Below, piece after piece: positions 26,541 to 47,650 of a DNA stretch of 64,000 nt. The notes under the pieces were generated by a model. That model made no database searches. It had not been told where the DNA came from and was given only the letters and a program-made list of their open reading frames with translations. Each line of letters begins with the position of its first letter. Position 1 is the stretch's first letter. The DNA comes from Rachycentron canadum (taxonomy: Eukaryota > Chordata > Actinopteri > Carangiformes > Rachycentridae), in the NCBI GenBank assembly GCA_038496675.1, contig CM076660.1:17469764-17533763 (forward strand), read 5' to 3'. Position numbers and translations under genes: made by a program.

Positions 26541-27870
26541 ACGTCCATGAAGATGCACACAGACCAAGCCTTTCACTCTAAATGCCTGCTATTACCGTGC
26601 AGATTTTTTTTTAAAAACCAACATTTTAATGCATCTTTTAAGACTTACCATCTGTTTTACTGAAACATGAGCATTTCAGGGCCAGTGAATCAATGTGTCA
26701 TTCTTTTAGTGTTGTATTTGGCTTGCATACATACTTGCATGCACAGACATAATAGGCATTTTAAGGCTGGTAGTTAGCTTTGTGGAGGTGGCCAGATCTA
26801 GCCTTTTCTGTTTTTTTTTTTTTTGTTGTTTTGTTTTTGGTTTTTTTGTTTGTTATGTTTTGTTTTTGGGTGTAAATACAATTTCCAGAAACATGTAAGT
26901 GAATTTGTGGATGATTTCTTAAGCTGCAAGCTTTTTTGTAATAGTTTCAAAGACAGAAACACAGGAGTCACCAAAATGTCACTACTGATCTGCAGTTGTT
27001 ACACTTTCAGCTCTTTATGTGCTTGTGATGCTAGATCTACGTTAGTGGGTAAAGCTGCTATTTTATTTGTCTCAAGTGGATGTGAGCTGTTGTAAAAATT
27101 CTTGCTTGTTTAGTTGGAGGAGTTCTGTTTGACATGTGTGTCACCTCTCAGTGTTGTCATGACTGAAAAAAAGACAAAATTTATTTATGGTGTCCCTCTC
27201 CTCTCACTCCATTACCCACGTGTACAGGTTATGAATGCATCGTTGTAAGTGGCCTCTTTGGCGTCTCTGTCTCCAGCCTGTTACCATCATTCCAGTTGTG
27301 ATAATCAGGGGACACAAGGACGTATTACATGGTGAGGGATGAATGAGGATTCATGGATCTACACTGGGATGTTAAATTTACCTCTGCCAATGAGGTTATG
27401 TTTTCGTTTGTTTTTTTTCTTGTCTGTTATTTTATGGTGATATTGGACCACATTCTGCGAGGTATAAACTTCAGTGAGTTGTTGCAACGAATGTGATGTT
27501 TGCCAAGAAAAATATAGATCTTGACAAAATATATCTGGGCTGGATTCATGCATAATGACACTTGAATACAATTTGTTGCTTAATCTTATAAGATATCCTG
27601 AAGTCACTCCATCACGACAAATGCAGCGAGTCACAACCTGTTTCAAAGGAAAAAAACTGCATCAGATGATCTGCATGAAGTCACTTTGAGTTGAATTGAT
27701 AATTGGAAAATGTCAGTTTGGGTAGATAACATTTCAAATATGAGGGATGTGTTTATTACTGTAGCATTTACTGTATTTCACTGTAAAGAAGGGATAAGAC
27801 AAACTTTTGTATTTCTATCGGTTTGAGTGTATGTGCTGTATTGACAATAAAAGTGATGTTGACCAAAGCT
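26541..27870 (+). other. tmem164: 3' UTR of tmem164
   Basis: After the stop codon there are about 1.3 kb of AT-rich sequence with T and GTTTT runs near 26810-26870. No other polyadenylation signal of canonical form is obvious before AATAAA at 27846-27851, so the UTR probably ends some 15-20 bases beyond it. The end is inferred from this signal alone. Confidence 0.6.
27846..27851 (+). terminator. tmem164: Polyadenylation signal AATAAA of tmem164
   Basis: A canonical AATAAA is followed within 20-30 bases by GTGATGTT and a TGTTT-rich stretch, as expected downstream of a cleavage site. Confidence 0.65.
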
Positions 27871-28017
27871 CATATGTTTAATCTTTTCTAACCATGTTCA
27901 TGGTGTGTTATGTTGTGTATATTTTGTAATACTTACTTTTTACTGGATATTCCCCAAAATTTTTCTCTCCATTGGCACTTTTAGCTTGACAAGTGAAATG
28001 AACTGGAAGTTACTGAA

Positions 28018-28400
28018 CAGCTTGACATTATGGAAAATCAGGCTCATTCACTTCCTTGCAGAGAGTTACGTGAGAAGATTGTCATGGCTGTAAGCTACAT
28101 ATGAAATGAGGCAGCAGTTAAACTAATGGGTTTGCGATGCAGCTAGCATTATAAGCAGTTAGTTGGCTTAGCTCTGAGACTGGAAACATGGAAACAGCTG
28201 GTCTGGCTCTAGCTGAAGCTCAATTTAACATGTATTTCATTTCTTTGATCTGCATGAAAACTAACTATATATAACGGTAACTAACTTTTTTTACATTTTC
28301 CACCTTTTGTATAGATTAAATAAATGATACATATTCATGAGTGAGCTTTAGACTGTTAACTTGAACAGGGTCAGGTTAGCTGCTGCCAGCAGAGCTACAC
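28018..28400 (+). repeat. Teleost terminal-inverted-repeat element, left part
   Basis: This begins with a CTTGACATTATGGAAAATCA-like block, continues TTCCTTGCAGAGAGTTACGTGAGAAGATTG, then has GGCTTAGCTCTGAGACTGGAAAC and GGAAACAGCTGGTCTGGCTC. This order is familiar from a very abundant short repeat of spiny-rayed fish. A diverged inverted copy of its end occurs at 29530-29600, so the two may be the ends of one element now separated by other insertions. Confidence 0.65.
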
Positions 28401-28705
28401 CATCAGTAGAGGCAAACCAGGCAAATCTTGAGAACCCTAGTAAGTACACAAATACAAAAAAGAACCAGGACACAACGGAAGGATACATAAAATCATAAAA
28501 CCCTGACTCTAGGCTGGGAGCCCCTTTCTGGGGCTGGTACCAGAGCTTTTAAAGCCTTTCCAGGCCCAGGGGCATCTCATAGAGGCATGGTCAGGAACAG
28601 CCTGGGTGGAGCAACAGGGAGCAAGGACAGGGAAAGATCAAAGGCAACAGGAACATGCTGCCATAACGCATACACTTGAGCCAGGCATGTTATATACAAA
28701 TATAT

Positions 28706-28727
28706 ACACACACACACACACACACAA
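28706..28727. repeat. Short CA microsatellite
   Basis: Eleven CA units directly left of the Tc1-like remnant. Confidence 0.9.
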
Positions 28728-28741
28728 TGACAAAGATCATG

Positions 28742-29424
28742 AACAGAATTTAAGACATAAAATCATAATTTTGCATCAGTAAGGTCACTCTCAAAAGGAA
28801 AAAAATGGATACTCAAGATGTGGTATTCAAGCTGTTATAGTAACTTTGAAGAATCAGGACAGGTCAAGGACAAAAAAAGGACTGGAAGGAGAAGAAAACT
28901 TTCAAAATCTGATGAGAAGTTTAATTCATCATGCCATTCCTTCTGAAAAGAGCCTGAATGGGAATGGTTTTATTTTTTAGCATAATAACAATCCCAACAC
29001 AATGTTAATACAGGGAAATCATATTTGCAGAGAAAAACAGCTGATAAAACACTGACACCTCCACAGAGTCCAGACCCGAATAATATAGAGGCAGAATGGG
29101 ATCAGCTGGACAGAGAGAGAAATAAAATACATTAAATCTAAAGAACTCTGGAAAGTGCTGAAAGATTAGTTCAGAAAACTTCAGGACAGAAGAGTTCAAG
29201 ATGTACTTAGTGCCAAGGGAGGTCACACTAAATACTGACTTTTGCCTGTAGAATCCATTTTGTTCTAAAAATTGTGCTTTTCAACACAATGTAGTGTAGT
29301 GTACATATTTCCTGTAGTTTCTGTTTGTATCTTAATAAAGAGCAAAAAATAAATATGGATGGTCGTTAAAACTTTGCTAAAACAACAAAGTTAGTGGTGG
29401 CCTCAGACCTTTGCACAGTACTAT
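28742..29424 (+). mobile_element. Internally deleted Tc1-like transposon remnant
   Basis: Translation of the + strand in pieces gives the hallmark transposase end: PQSPDPNNIEAEWDQLDRE from 29063, then a segment ending VLSAKGGHTKY just before a stop near 29240. These match the PQSPDLNxIE and KGGHTKY signatures of fish Tc1-like DDE transposases. A weak match to the N-terminal DNA-binding part (about 28820-28930) lies too close, so the middle is deleted. The right end, GACCTTTGCACAGTACTAT near 29405-29424, resembles the usual terminal inverted repeat. Stops and shifts break the frame, so it is inactive. Confidence 0.8.
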
Positions 29425-29512
29425 ATGTATACATATATAGATATATAGAGATATATAATATATAGATATATATAGATATATAATATAGATATATATAGAT
29501 AAATATATATGT
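29424..29512. repeat. TA-rich simple repeat
   Basis: Tandem ATAGATATATA-type units directly follow the right end of the Tc1-like remnant. TA-rich DNA fits the TA target preference of this family. Confidence 0.85.
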
Positions 29513-29523
29513 ACAGAGGAGAC

Positions 29524-29605
29524 ATTAGGGTGCCGTCTAACTCTCAGCAAGAAAGCAAACAAACAAGCTGATTACCCAAAATGTTGAGCTATCCCTTAAA
29601 TAAAG
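29524..29605 (-). repeat. Teleost terminal-inverted-repeat element, right end
   Basis: GTCTAACTCTCAGCAAGAAAGC followed by a TACCCAAAATGTTGAGCTATCC block is the diverged reverse complement of the left end at 28018-28085. With that copy it may bracket one element that later received the Tc1-like insertion. Confidence 0.6.
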
Positions 29606-31702
29606 GGGCATCTCAACATACCAGAAAAATGACACTGATGCAAAGTTGCTGCCTGACTCACACACACACTCATGCTTTTATACTGCACGTTTGGGTTCAC
29701 TGTTCCCTGTTAGGCCAGACGAGGTGAAAAGCTTTAAGTGCACCGTATCGACTGAAGTGAGAGCTGCAGAGAGTTTTCACGGGCCTGTAGCACCTCATCA
29801 TTACAGAAAGTCGAGAGAGGAGCTTGACCTGAAACAGACACACTGGCTGCAGAGAGGCGTCGAGGTGACGGTGGATTGAGAGAGGAAAAGTGTTAAAATA
29901 TGCTGTTTTTCTTCTAATTGTTGTAGATGCAGAAACATACAGCACGGCGACCTTGGGAAATACTGTAGTCTCCATTAGTCCTTCATTATTTCAATGTAAG
30001 GCAAAGGCAATAGAAAAGCCTCTTTTCACTTAGTTGGTGTACAATTATTTCTCTCGGCTTCAGCACAGCAAACAGCTAACCTCTTGGTCAGCACAAAAAT
30101 AATCACTGCTAGAGGATATGAAGTACTTAGTGACAGCAGGGTAATTTTATAACAGAAATGGCAGATAAGACAATATAAATCCCTGGTGAAATAAAGAGAA
30201 TTGAGCTAGAAAATGGACTTGATGGACTTATTGCTTTTACAACACCAATTTTAACTCCATTCACTCATCAGTATCATTTATTCAGACAGATGGAAGGCCA
30301 GAGGCTGACTCAGGAGAGGAAATAAAGTGCTGTTTGAATTTGATCTCAGGCCAGAACTGGGTTCATGTGTGGCTGCACACAGAACCACTCAGCTATCTCT
30401 GAGCACTTAGCCCTGAATATCATGTAACAGCAGCAAAGTATTTTCAGATACCAGATACACCTACCCAGACCTCTCCCAACTTGGTGCTGAGCAGCTTTGG
30501 TGCAGAAGCATGTTGGGATCCTTCTCCGTGTTACAGCTCCACGTTGGCAATGTGTGCAGACCAGCGTGGGCCACAGCGTTTGGATTTGTTTATAGATATA
30601 AAACAGTAAAACAGCTGATGTTCAAAAAAACAGTCATTAGAAACACAAAAGCAAAAGGCATTTATAATAATCCAAAATATCCTAATGTAAAATGTACACA
30701 GATACACGATGGACCCACAAAATGAATTAAACACACAATTCCACATGTATTTTACAATTAGATAGACCATGTACAGAACTGCTGCTTACTGCTAAAGAGC
30801 ACATCTTCACAGCAGTCTATACAGAAACAAAAGGTATAAAATGTTTTAAAATGTACATATAAAAAATATTAAGTGATATTTCCTAAATCTCAGAGGTGAT
30901 GGTAAATCCCACCTCTGTGAAGTTAGCAAAGATGAATAGTTACCAGTATTTCATGAATGTTTCATAAATAAAGCACATGTTTCAAGGCTATTGAAACACT
31001 ATTTTATTGCCTGAACTGGTGTCAGACATGATGCAAAGTGTGACTATTTTATCAACCAACCAAATATGAGAGACACTTATGATCAGCAACAACTGTAGCT
31101 CCAGCTCGGTTGGGCTGCAAGATTGTGGTTTTGATCATCAGATGTTTGGTCTGTTGCTTTTCACACAGCACAGTGTGGCATCACTTTTCCTTTGAACCAC
31201 AGAGATCCTTTCAGTGGCTGTCAGAGAGCTTTCCAACAGATTAAATGCAAACTAATTTGTTCCAGAAAACAATGTACAGATTATGCGAAATAAACTGTGG
31301 ACAGTGGAAACTGTTGTCACTCAGAGACGTGGGTTGAACCAAACTCAGTACTATGTGGTAACAGCAGGTTAGTAATAAGAATCAGAAAAGAGCTGCAGTG
31401 ATGTCAGAGAGGAAAATTTTTATCAAGATTATTTGCCCAGAGTTCATTTTATTGTGTAGCAGTTTGACTCACATGACTTAAAAGTGGCAGTTTCTCTAGT
31501 TTGACTTGATGATTTGCCTTCATGCTAACGTAGAGAAGAGCTGGCTGCTCAGGCTGGAGAGAGAGAGGATCACTTCATTAAAAAATGTCAGTTTCAGGCC
31601 CACAGAGCCTCCAAGCCCAGGGGCAGCCATCTGCATTTACCACAACTGTGACAGTGATTGAACCCTTATGTGACACATGGACATTTGGGAAAATATAGTG
31701 CC

Positions 31703-31704
31703 CA

Positions 31705-31756
<52 letters not shown>

Positions 31757-31760
31757 GAGA
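31703..31760. repeat. Compound CA/GA microsatellite
   Basis: About nine CA units run straight into about nineteen mostly perfect GA units. It produces a spurious Ser-Leu repeat frame on the - strand. Confidence 0.95.
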
Positions 31761-32398
31761 CATAGAGCAATTGTTTTTGTGCTAAATTTACAGTTTTGGA
31801 AGAAAGACATGTCACTTCAAATTATTCAATTCATTTGAAAGTGTTTGTTCTTTATCCTTCAATAAAGTTCTTGCATAAATCTGAGAGGATCTTATTTCAG
31901 CAAATGACCTCCCATTGTTTCATCTACTTCAGGCTACACAACTCTTTGTATTTGACTTTAACTCACAAAATCTAGGATTGTGTAGTAAATGTCCAAGTGG
32001 GTTTTGTTTGAGGTAGACAGACATGGGTGCTGTGTATCAGTGTGAGCTCCTGGTGCTCAAACAGGAAGTGTTCCTCCTATCCCCGGTCTCCTGTGTGTAA
32101 GCAGAGCTGCACCTCAACCACTTAGAGCAGATTGATCTGCATGGATCAAACACAACAAGGCGACAACATGTTTACACTGCGTTAATCAGGGAGATGTGAA
32201 TTATAACAGACCAGAGCAACAATCATTAGCCCAGTGGTTTTACTGATCTGGTGTTGAAGCTGTGTGGACGTGAGACACTCGCTGTTTCACATGGTGAAGT
32301 GACAAAGGCTTTTCATCTCATCAGAAAAACTGCATCTGTGGATGTATGTGCTGAAAGAAAATAAATGACACATTCTTTTTTCAGTTGATTTTGTATTT

Positions 32399-32404
32399 TT
32401 TATT
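32399..32404 (-). terminator. ammecr1: Polyadenylation signal AATAAA of ammecr1
   Basis: On the - strand AATAAA occurs here about 5 kb beyond the ammecr1 stop codon, followed by T-rich and GT-containing sequence. It is the best candidate for the distal poly(A) site; nearer signals could also be used. Confidence 0.5.
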
Positions 32405-33342
32405 GAATAAATGATTTAAAAGGTAATAACAATGTTTAAAACTACATCTTCACAGCCATTGCTTACATACTCAGATAACCCATCTATATATATTCTTTCA
32501 ACCCTCCCCACTTTTCTTTTGCAATTTTTTTTTTTGCAAATTTCCTTTTTTTTCTTTTGTTTTTTTTTGTGTTTCTTTATTTTTGTTTTTTTTTCTTTTG
32601 GAGTCATACTATCATAATAAATGCCCGTTTCAAGTCTCATCACACTAACAGCAATTCAATAGGAAAAGAGGAAGGGTCTAGCTCTAAAGGGGATGGAGTT
32701 GAAGTTCCCAGTTCATATTATTCCATCAACATTTTCAAGTTACTAAAGCAGAGGAAAAAAAAAAAAAGATCCAAAAATCGAAAGGAAAAGAAATAAAAGT
32801 TGGTATGAGGAGTTACACCAGGCAACCCTCCCAGCCCATCAGGCCACTGCAACAGAAAAAAGTCATTTTGTACAGTGACACGTCTGAGAAGTCAGTGTCT
32901 CAAAAATTCAGAACATAGAAAACCACTAAAATAATTTTGAAACTAGATCCAAAATATTCTTTGAAAAGAATTTATTTTGATGTACAAAAACAGTCATTTT
33001 CTTTTTTTATTTGCTTTTTTAAATAATTTTTTAATAAAAGTCTCAAACACAAGTTTATTGTAGTTCTTATTTCATTTGTCATTATCATTATTATTATTGA
33101 TTCATTTATCCTTTTTTTTTTTTTTTTTTTTAAATTCATCTATCAGTGCGATTGTATACCAGTGCAGCTACTGGGTCCAGAGTAAAGAAAACAGGCTTTT
33201 TTCATCTTTAATGGCATAAAAAATAAGGAAAAATCCATCTTTTATACAAAGTATAACTGCTGGTCTTTAGGGAAAAAAACATTTATAAACCCATAAAGCT
33301 AGGAGGCACACCATGGGATTTTCATTTTTGTAAATTATAGCA

Positions 33343-33390
33343 ATAATAATAATAATAGTAATAATAATAATAACAATAATAATAATAAAC
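33343..33390. repeat. AAT trinucleotide repeat
   Basis: Around fifteen AAT units with occasional substitutions, within the presumed ammecr1 3' UTR. Confidence 0.9.
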
Positions 33391-36300
33391 AAAATAAGTA
33401 ACAACAATTCGCAACCAGTTTTAACCATCCTTGACGCCATGTACGGCTTCAGAGATAGACTCAATGAAAATTCATTGAAAAATTGGGTTGCTTAATAAGT
33501 CAAGACAGTTGAGAAATCGCACACACACACAAAAAAAGAGACATAAAGAACATTTTGTCAATTGCAGGGGTGTCTTTTGGAAGGACAGGAAGCCAGGCCT
33601 GAAGAGCAGCATTTGGGCATGGCCGCTGGCATCTTTGGTTCAGTCAGACATACGAAGGTAACATGAGCTTGAGCATTCCTACGAAATATGAGAATGACCA
33701 CACAAGGAATGCTGAGGCTGAACTCTAACCCTGGTATGGAACCAAAACACAATCTGCTACAACAAACTACGAATGTCGTTCCATAATATTCCATGAGGTA
33801 TCAATGCTTTAAACAGTTAATCAGTACAGAACCAGGACTATATTCTGCATGTTCTACGTAAAACTTCAACTCTGCGTCCCATGATAGGAGATGCTTACCT
33901 TCAACACAGTTTGAGAGGCTGTGAAGACCTCGACAACAGGAGCCTTTCACTAGTCAACAAATCAAACCTTGCCCTTACAGGAGGTCAAACGATTCAGCAG
34001 CTAGAGGGAAACGGAGGATGTGCTCCACCGATCTTCCCGGGGAGGCAACGACCACTACTACTGCCACTATCTACTGAACGACACACATCACACCTTGACG
34101 TACTAGGCCATGAGGTTGGGCCACAGTGTAGGGAGTAATCAGGGGGAAAGGAGGTTAACGTGTGACTTCTTGTCCTTTCAAACCTGCAGGGGTGTTGACT
34201 TGCACTGGTAGGAAAAAAAAAACACCTGTTGAACAGATCTGCATATATCAAGGATAGTAAAGGTAACACATGTAGGATTTTCTCTTAATATACCACTGTT
34301 AAATTGTTATAACGACCATTAACAGTACATTCCATAGCCCCTGTGACGTGTTGCTGCTGGGACTTTGCCTCCTTTATTGTATGTGTAAGAATATCTGTTG
34401 TTTTTCCCATAGGGAACCAATCCTACAATCACCCACACTGGACTTAATGAAAGCAGAGATTCTTGGGGCTACTGTTTGTAATCGATGACAGTCATACTTC
34501 GGTATTAAAATGTGTCGTCATGACTCATTTCACAGCAATGTACCGAAGAGAAAATCTTACATGTAGCATCTTTAAGTATGATATGATCAATGAGTCCGCA
34601 TGACCAGTCACGAGCTGTGACCACCCCAATATGAGGTCCGATAGCACCATATTTGTCTTTTAAATCTCTTAATGGTTAATAAGAGTGTCTAAGCCATAGA
34701 TCAAGCATATCATGGATAAAACCATAGGTCTCATACTCAGACATACATGCAACAAAATACATTGCATGTGTATACAAAGACATATATGTAAAAGAGCATG
34801 GTCAATTTGGTTTTGCAGCAGAAAAATTCAGGTTGTGCTGTATTAAATGGACCAGGAAGTGAATGCTCGACTGTTCCTCTCCAAAACTTCATTATGTAGT
34901 GTAAGTAGTGTAGTCTCTAGAGGCTGGATACTGCCTTCCCATGGTTTAAACTTTTAGGGTAACAACACCACAGCGCTCAGCGTTAGTTTGCAAAGTCTAT
35001 GTGGAGCTTTCAAAATTGAAAGAAGTGAGGACCAGCATCTGGGTAAGATGTGAACAAACAGGAGACTGCAGGCATACAGGAGCCCCCATATGTCTATGAA
35101 AATACTGATAGCGTTCAGAGAAGGAAAACATCATCTCAGCCCCTTCCTTACACTGAAGTGTGGTGGAGCTTGGAGAGAGCAAACTGTGGGCTGGAGGAAC
35201 ACTCTGAGCATCATCTACTGGTCCATCATTTATTAAATCATTAATTTAAGGCAACACAACTGAAATCTGGGTCATTTCGGTTTACTGTGGATGGAGTGCC
35301 AAAAGCCCTTGACATTTTGCATAAAGAAAAATAACCTGTCAGTTAGTAAAGGCTGTTACGAAGAAAGATGTTGGTCAAGTAACAGGAACCTCTCAAAAAT
35401 TCCAGTTAGCAAAACTAAAACCGAACCCAAAACGAGCAGATCATGTGATGAACTTTACTATTCAAACATTCTGGAAAGTAAACCCAACTAGCCTAGTGTG
35501 TGTGGATGTGACTCACAACAAGTAATATTTGGATGGGAAATGGCTTCTTAAGTCCTTACAAAGCCCTGGCTTTTTGTTTGTAGACCTCGACTGTGAGCCG
35601 CCGGGCTCCATGCAGAGACTCTGCTCTAACAAATTCAACTGTGTTTGCTCTAACCTGCTGCCAAACAGCTGACAAAACAGACCACAAATCAAAATATTTC
35701 CTGTGCCGTGGACACACAGATCAACGGGATCTCACTGAACGGCAGAATATCAGAGAATGGTGGTAGTGCGGTTTCAACAACTAAATCAACTAGCTGCACT
35801 GCTGCAGCTGCACAACAACATGCGCTTCTGAATGACACAAACATGTTAATTAGCTCACTTCCTTTGTGCGTCAAGTGGTGTATCTTCATCCAAAATGACA
35901 ATTTTAATACAGCATACTGTGGACGAGTGACAATGGTTAGCTATAATCTGAAAAGGCAAGACAATGTTTCCACAACGACACGGGCAATATACAAGACATC
36001 CGACAAATGACTGAAACCGCCACTTCGACAGGTGTTCAGTGATGCAGCCTTGCCTGAGGCTGGCTGGTGTACGTTTGCATTCATAGGCTGAAGACCCTCG
36101 ATATTAGAGGTTACCAGTTAAGTGGCACCGAATGCAGACACTTCAAGCCAAACGTCAGACTACTCTTACAAAGTGTGGAATAAAAAGAGAATATGGCTTT
36201 AAGTAGTTATAGCATGTCCCCTCAAATGACTCCCTGCCAGTAAACTCAGAAACCAACAGACACAGTAAATTTAAATGACAGCATTGTTCATGCACATTTT

Positions 36301-37399
36301 TTTTTCCTGTGGTCATGCCTGCCCCCCCCTCTCTCCAATGCAGGCAAATGGACCCACTTGTAGCCCGTCCTACGTAGATAATTAACAAATCACCTGTGTG
36401 GACATGATTATCCTCAGACAAAATGGCTTCCTCCGCAATTACCTTAATTTGAAAAAGTGAAAAAAATATAGAGGGAACATAGCTGTAAGCTCTAGCCAAA
36501 CAAACGCAGTTCAAGGTTTACAGGTTCCACCACAAAAACACAACAAATACTCAGGGAGGAAGGTTTCAAAAAATCTCTGTAGGGAAACTTCAGATAAAAT
36601 CCAATTTCTAATTTACTCCACTGTTTTTTCTTTTTTTTAACTTAGTGGCAGAGCAATGTCCATATCCACACACAGAAATACACACACAACTGTGAGCTCA
36701 AACAATAAACACAACCAGCAAAGACTGGTCAAAGGGCATCACAATCGTACTATCTATACTTTGGAGTATATAGATCCCAATATATAGTTCCAACTACAAC
36801 ACTACAAGAGTTTACAAGGCTCAAACAACCTCAACAGTCAATCTTTTTTTTTTTTTTTGAGAGGAATCAGAATAGAGACGACACAGCCTTTGAGAACTGC
36901 AGTTGCCTTGCTACATGGTATACATGTCTGGATATTAAGACAAAGAAAAAAAGGAAAAAAATAAGAATTTTTCTAAGTAAATGTAAAATTGTAGCAAAGC
37001 CTAAAGAATATAAGCATGAGACTAATCTACTGTAAGAGACTTCTTTCCATCCACAGAATCAAACACCTGATTAGGTTTTGCTGAAAGACGCAAGATTAAT
37101 AAAATCTAATATTTGTTAATTTTCAAAAATATGAATGAAGGGGGTTATAGATATAGGTATACATATGCTGCAAAAACTTAACCACAGGCAAAGAAAAAGA
37201 AACGTGAATTTCTTGCCATAATCAAATGATGCTTCGTTGCCACCCGTTGCCATGTCAACGTCTGGGAGACGGCCAGCATGGCAACGGAAACTATCATCAT
37301 AAAATGGTACAGTAGTAGAAATAGCTAGACCAGGAGGGGGCAGGCTCTCCTGGGAAAAGGTCCGCGGAGAGGTCCAATGATTGGTCATGCGGCTCGCTG

Positions 37400-46400
<9,001 letters not shown>

Positions 46401-47584
46401 CTTGGAACAATCTGCACCGACACACCGCTTCCGACCCATAACCGTCACCGCGGGAAGGGTGGGGGGGAACGCCGACCAGACGTAGAAATCCCACTGCGTT
46501 GATACGTATGACGGACAATACTCCACTTTCACTCTTTTATTTTTTTGTCGGACGACGAAATAACCGATGTGGTGAGAAGACTGCAATGTCACCCTAGCGT
46601 TGCCTTTAAAAATGCGTGACTTAGCTACGCAAAATCCATAGCTGGATAAGCGTTTTTTCCTTGAGTAGTCAGCCAGTCCAGCTTTGGACCACGGTGTTCC
46701 AGTGGATCACCGATAACGTCAAGTTCCGGCCAAATATTCACCCCTTCTCCCTAACACGACACCATCCGAGACGATCTCAATCGGTTCCCCTCAAACACAC
46801 AAGTTCAGGGAGTACACAGTCCGAACAGGCCGCAGATGACAGTAGCCAGGCGGTCCAGATGTGAAGCCGACAGCCAGTGCGCTGTAGCCCCGCAGCACAC
46901 CTCTCCAAGTGGAAGCCGGGAGCTTGAGTACGCAGGACCCATAAGCTTCAGCACAAATTGCGCACAATGTCTTGGACAGCGTAGCTTCTCATTGCACCAG
47001 CTTGTTTGCTACAGCCTCACGAACTTCTAATTACACAACAGGCCCAGTATGTTGGAATTCCAGACACTGGGATAACGCAGAGTAAAATGGCATCTGACAA
47101 TGCGGGGTTGGCATGGCACAATGAACCGCGTCAGCGCCGAGCAAGTCATTTCAGTACCGTTAGGCCACAGTTTGCACCTGCATGATGTCTGTTCTTGGAC
47201 CTGGTTAAAATCTCAATATCACCCCCGCGTCAAATGTAGAGCTGAAAGTTTTCAGTAACGGTTTGTTTGGAGGTTGTCATCCGTTTATGAGGATACATAT
47301 AGAAGAGCATTCTAGTCCGTGAGCCGTGAGAAATCCTCCGGGTTTGGCAACCCTCGCTCCGCACCCGTCTCTCTGCTGCTACCATTCAGTGCTGTTCGGG
47401 TACAAGCCCTGTGATCAGTCTGTGGGCACAGGCATCGGTGTCGTCGGCACGCCGGAACCGGATTCAGAGAAAGTGTTGCGCTCACTCGCTGCACATTATG
47501 CGTAGCTTCCGAGGAGATCAAATTTGCAATTCAGAAGAAATGCACGGTGCTGTGGAAGCATGCGCGCTCCTGACGCTCATACTC

Positions 47585-47612
47585 GCGTGAGCGTGCGTGC
47601 GTGCGTGCGTGA
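47585..47612. repeat. GCGT tetranucleotide repeat
   Basis: About five near-perfect GCGT units at the outer edge of the ammecr1 CpG-rich region. This is an alternating purine-pyrimidine tract. Confidence 0.85.
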
Positions 47613-47628
47613 GAAAGTATCCCGAAAT

Positions 47629-47636
47629 TATAAAAG
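47629..47636 (+). promoter_or_regulatory. TATA-box-like TATAAAAG facing away from ammecr1
   Basis: A consensus TATAAAAG sits on the + strand at the border of the ammecr1 CpG-rich region, preceded by GC-rich and followed by purine-rich sequence. It could drive a divergent transcript towards kif4. No coding exon is seen directly downstream, so any product would be a non-coding or unstable transcript. Confidence 0.3.
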
Positions 47637-47650
47637 GCGAAGGACGAGAC

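Larger units (their letters stand above)
27871..32380. other. Intergenic region between convergent tmem164 and ammecr1
   Basis: The region lies between the 3' ends of the two genes. It is largely repeat-derived at 28018-29605 (a teleost inverted-repeat element, a deleted Tc1-like element and an AT-repeat). Further right are a CA plus GA microsatellite at 31703-31760 and otherwise featureless AT-rich DNA. I support no gene here. Confidence 0.65.
32380..37399 (-). other. ammecr1: Long 3' UTR of ammecr1
   Basis: From the stop codon at 37400-37402 no further ammecr1 coding sequence exists. The roughly 5 kb to the distal AATAAA contains many A- and T-rich runs, an AAT trinucleotide repeat at 33343-33390 and no other recognised gene. 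Human AMMECR1 likewise has a 3' UTR of several kilobases, so one long UTR is plausible, but the sequence alone does not prove that the whole span is transcribed. Short open frames here on both strands look like chance. Confidence 0.5.

Noticed and set aside
31578..31763. Open frame with a Ser-Leu repeat on the - strand
   Set aside because: It is the translation of the CA/GA microsatellite, not a signal peptide or real protein.
32416..32796. Lys- and Phe-rich open frames in both directions
   Set aside because: They arise from A and T runs in the presumed ammecr1 3' UTR.
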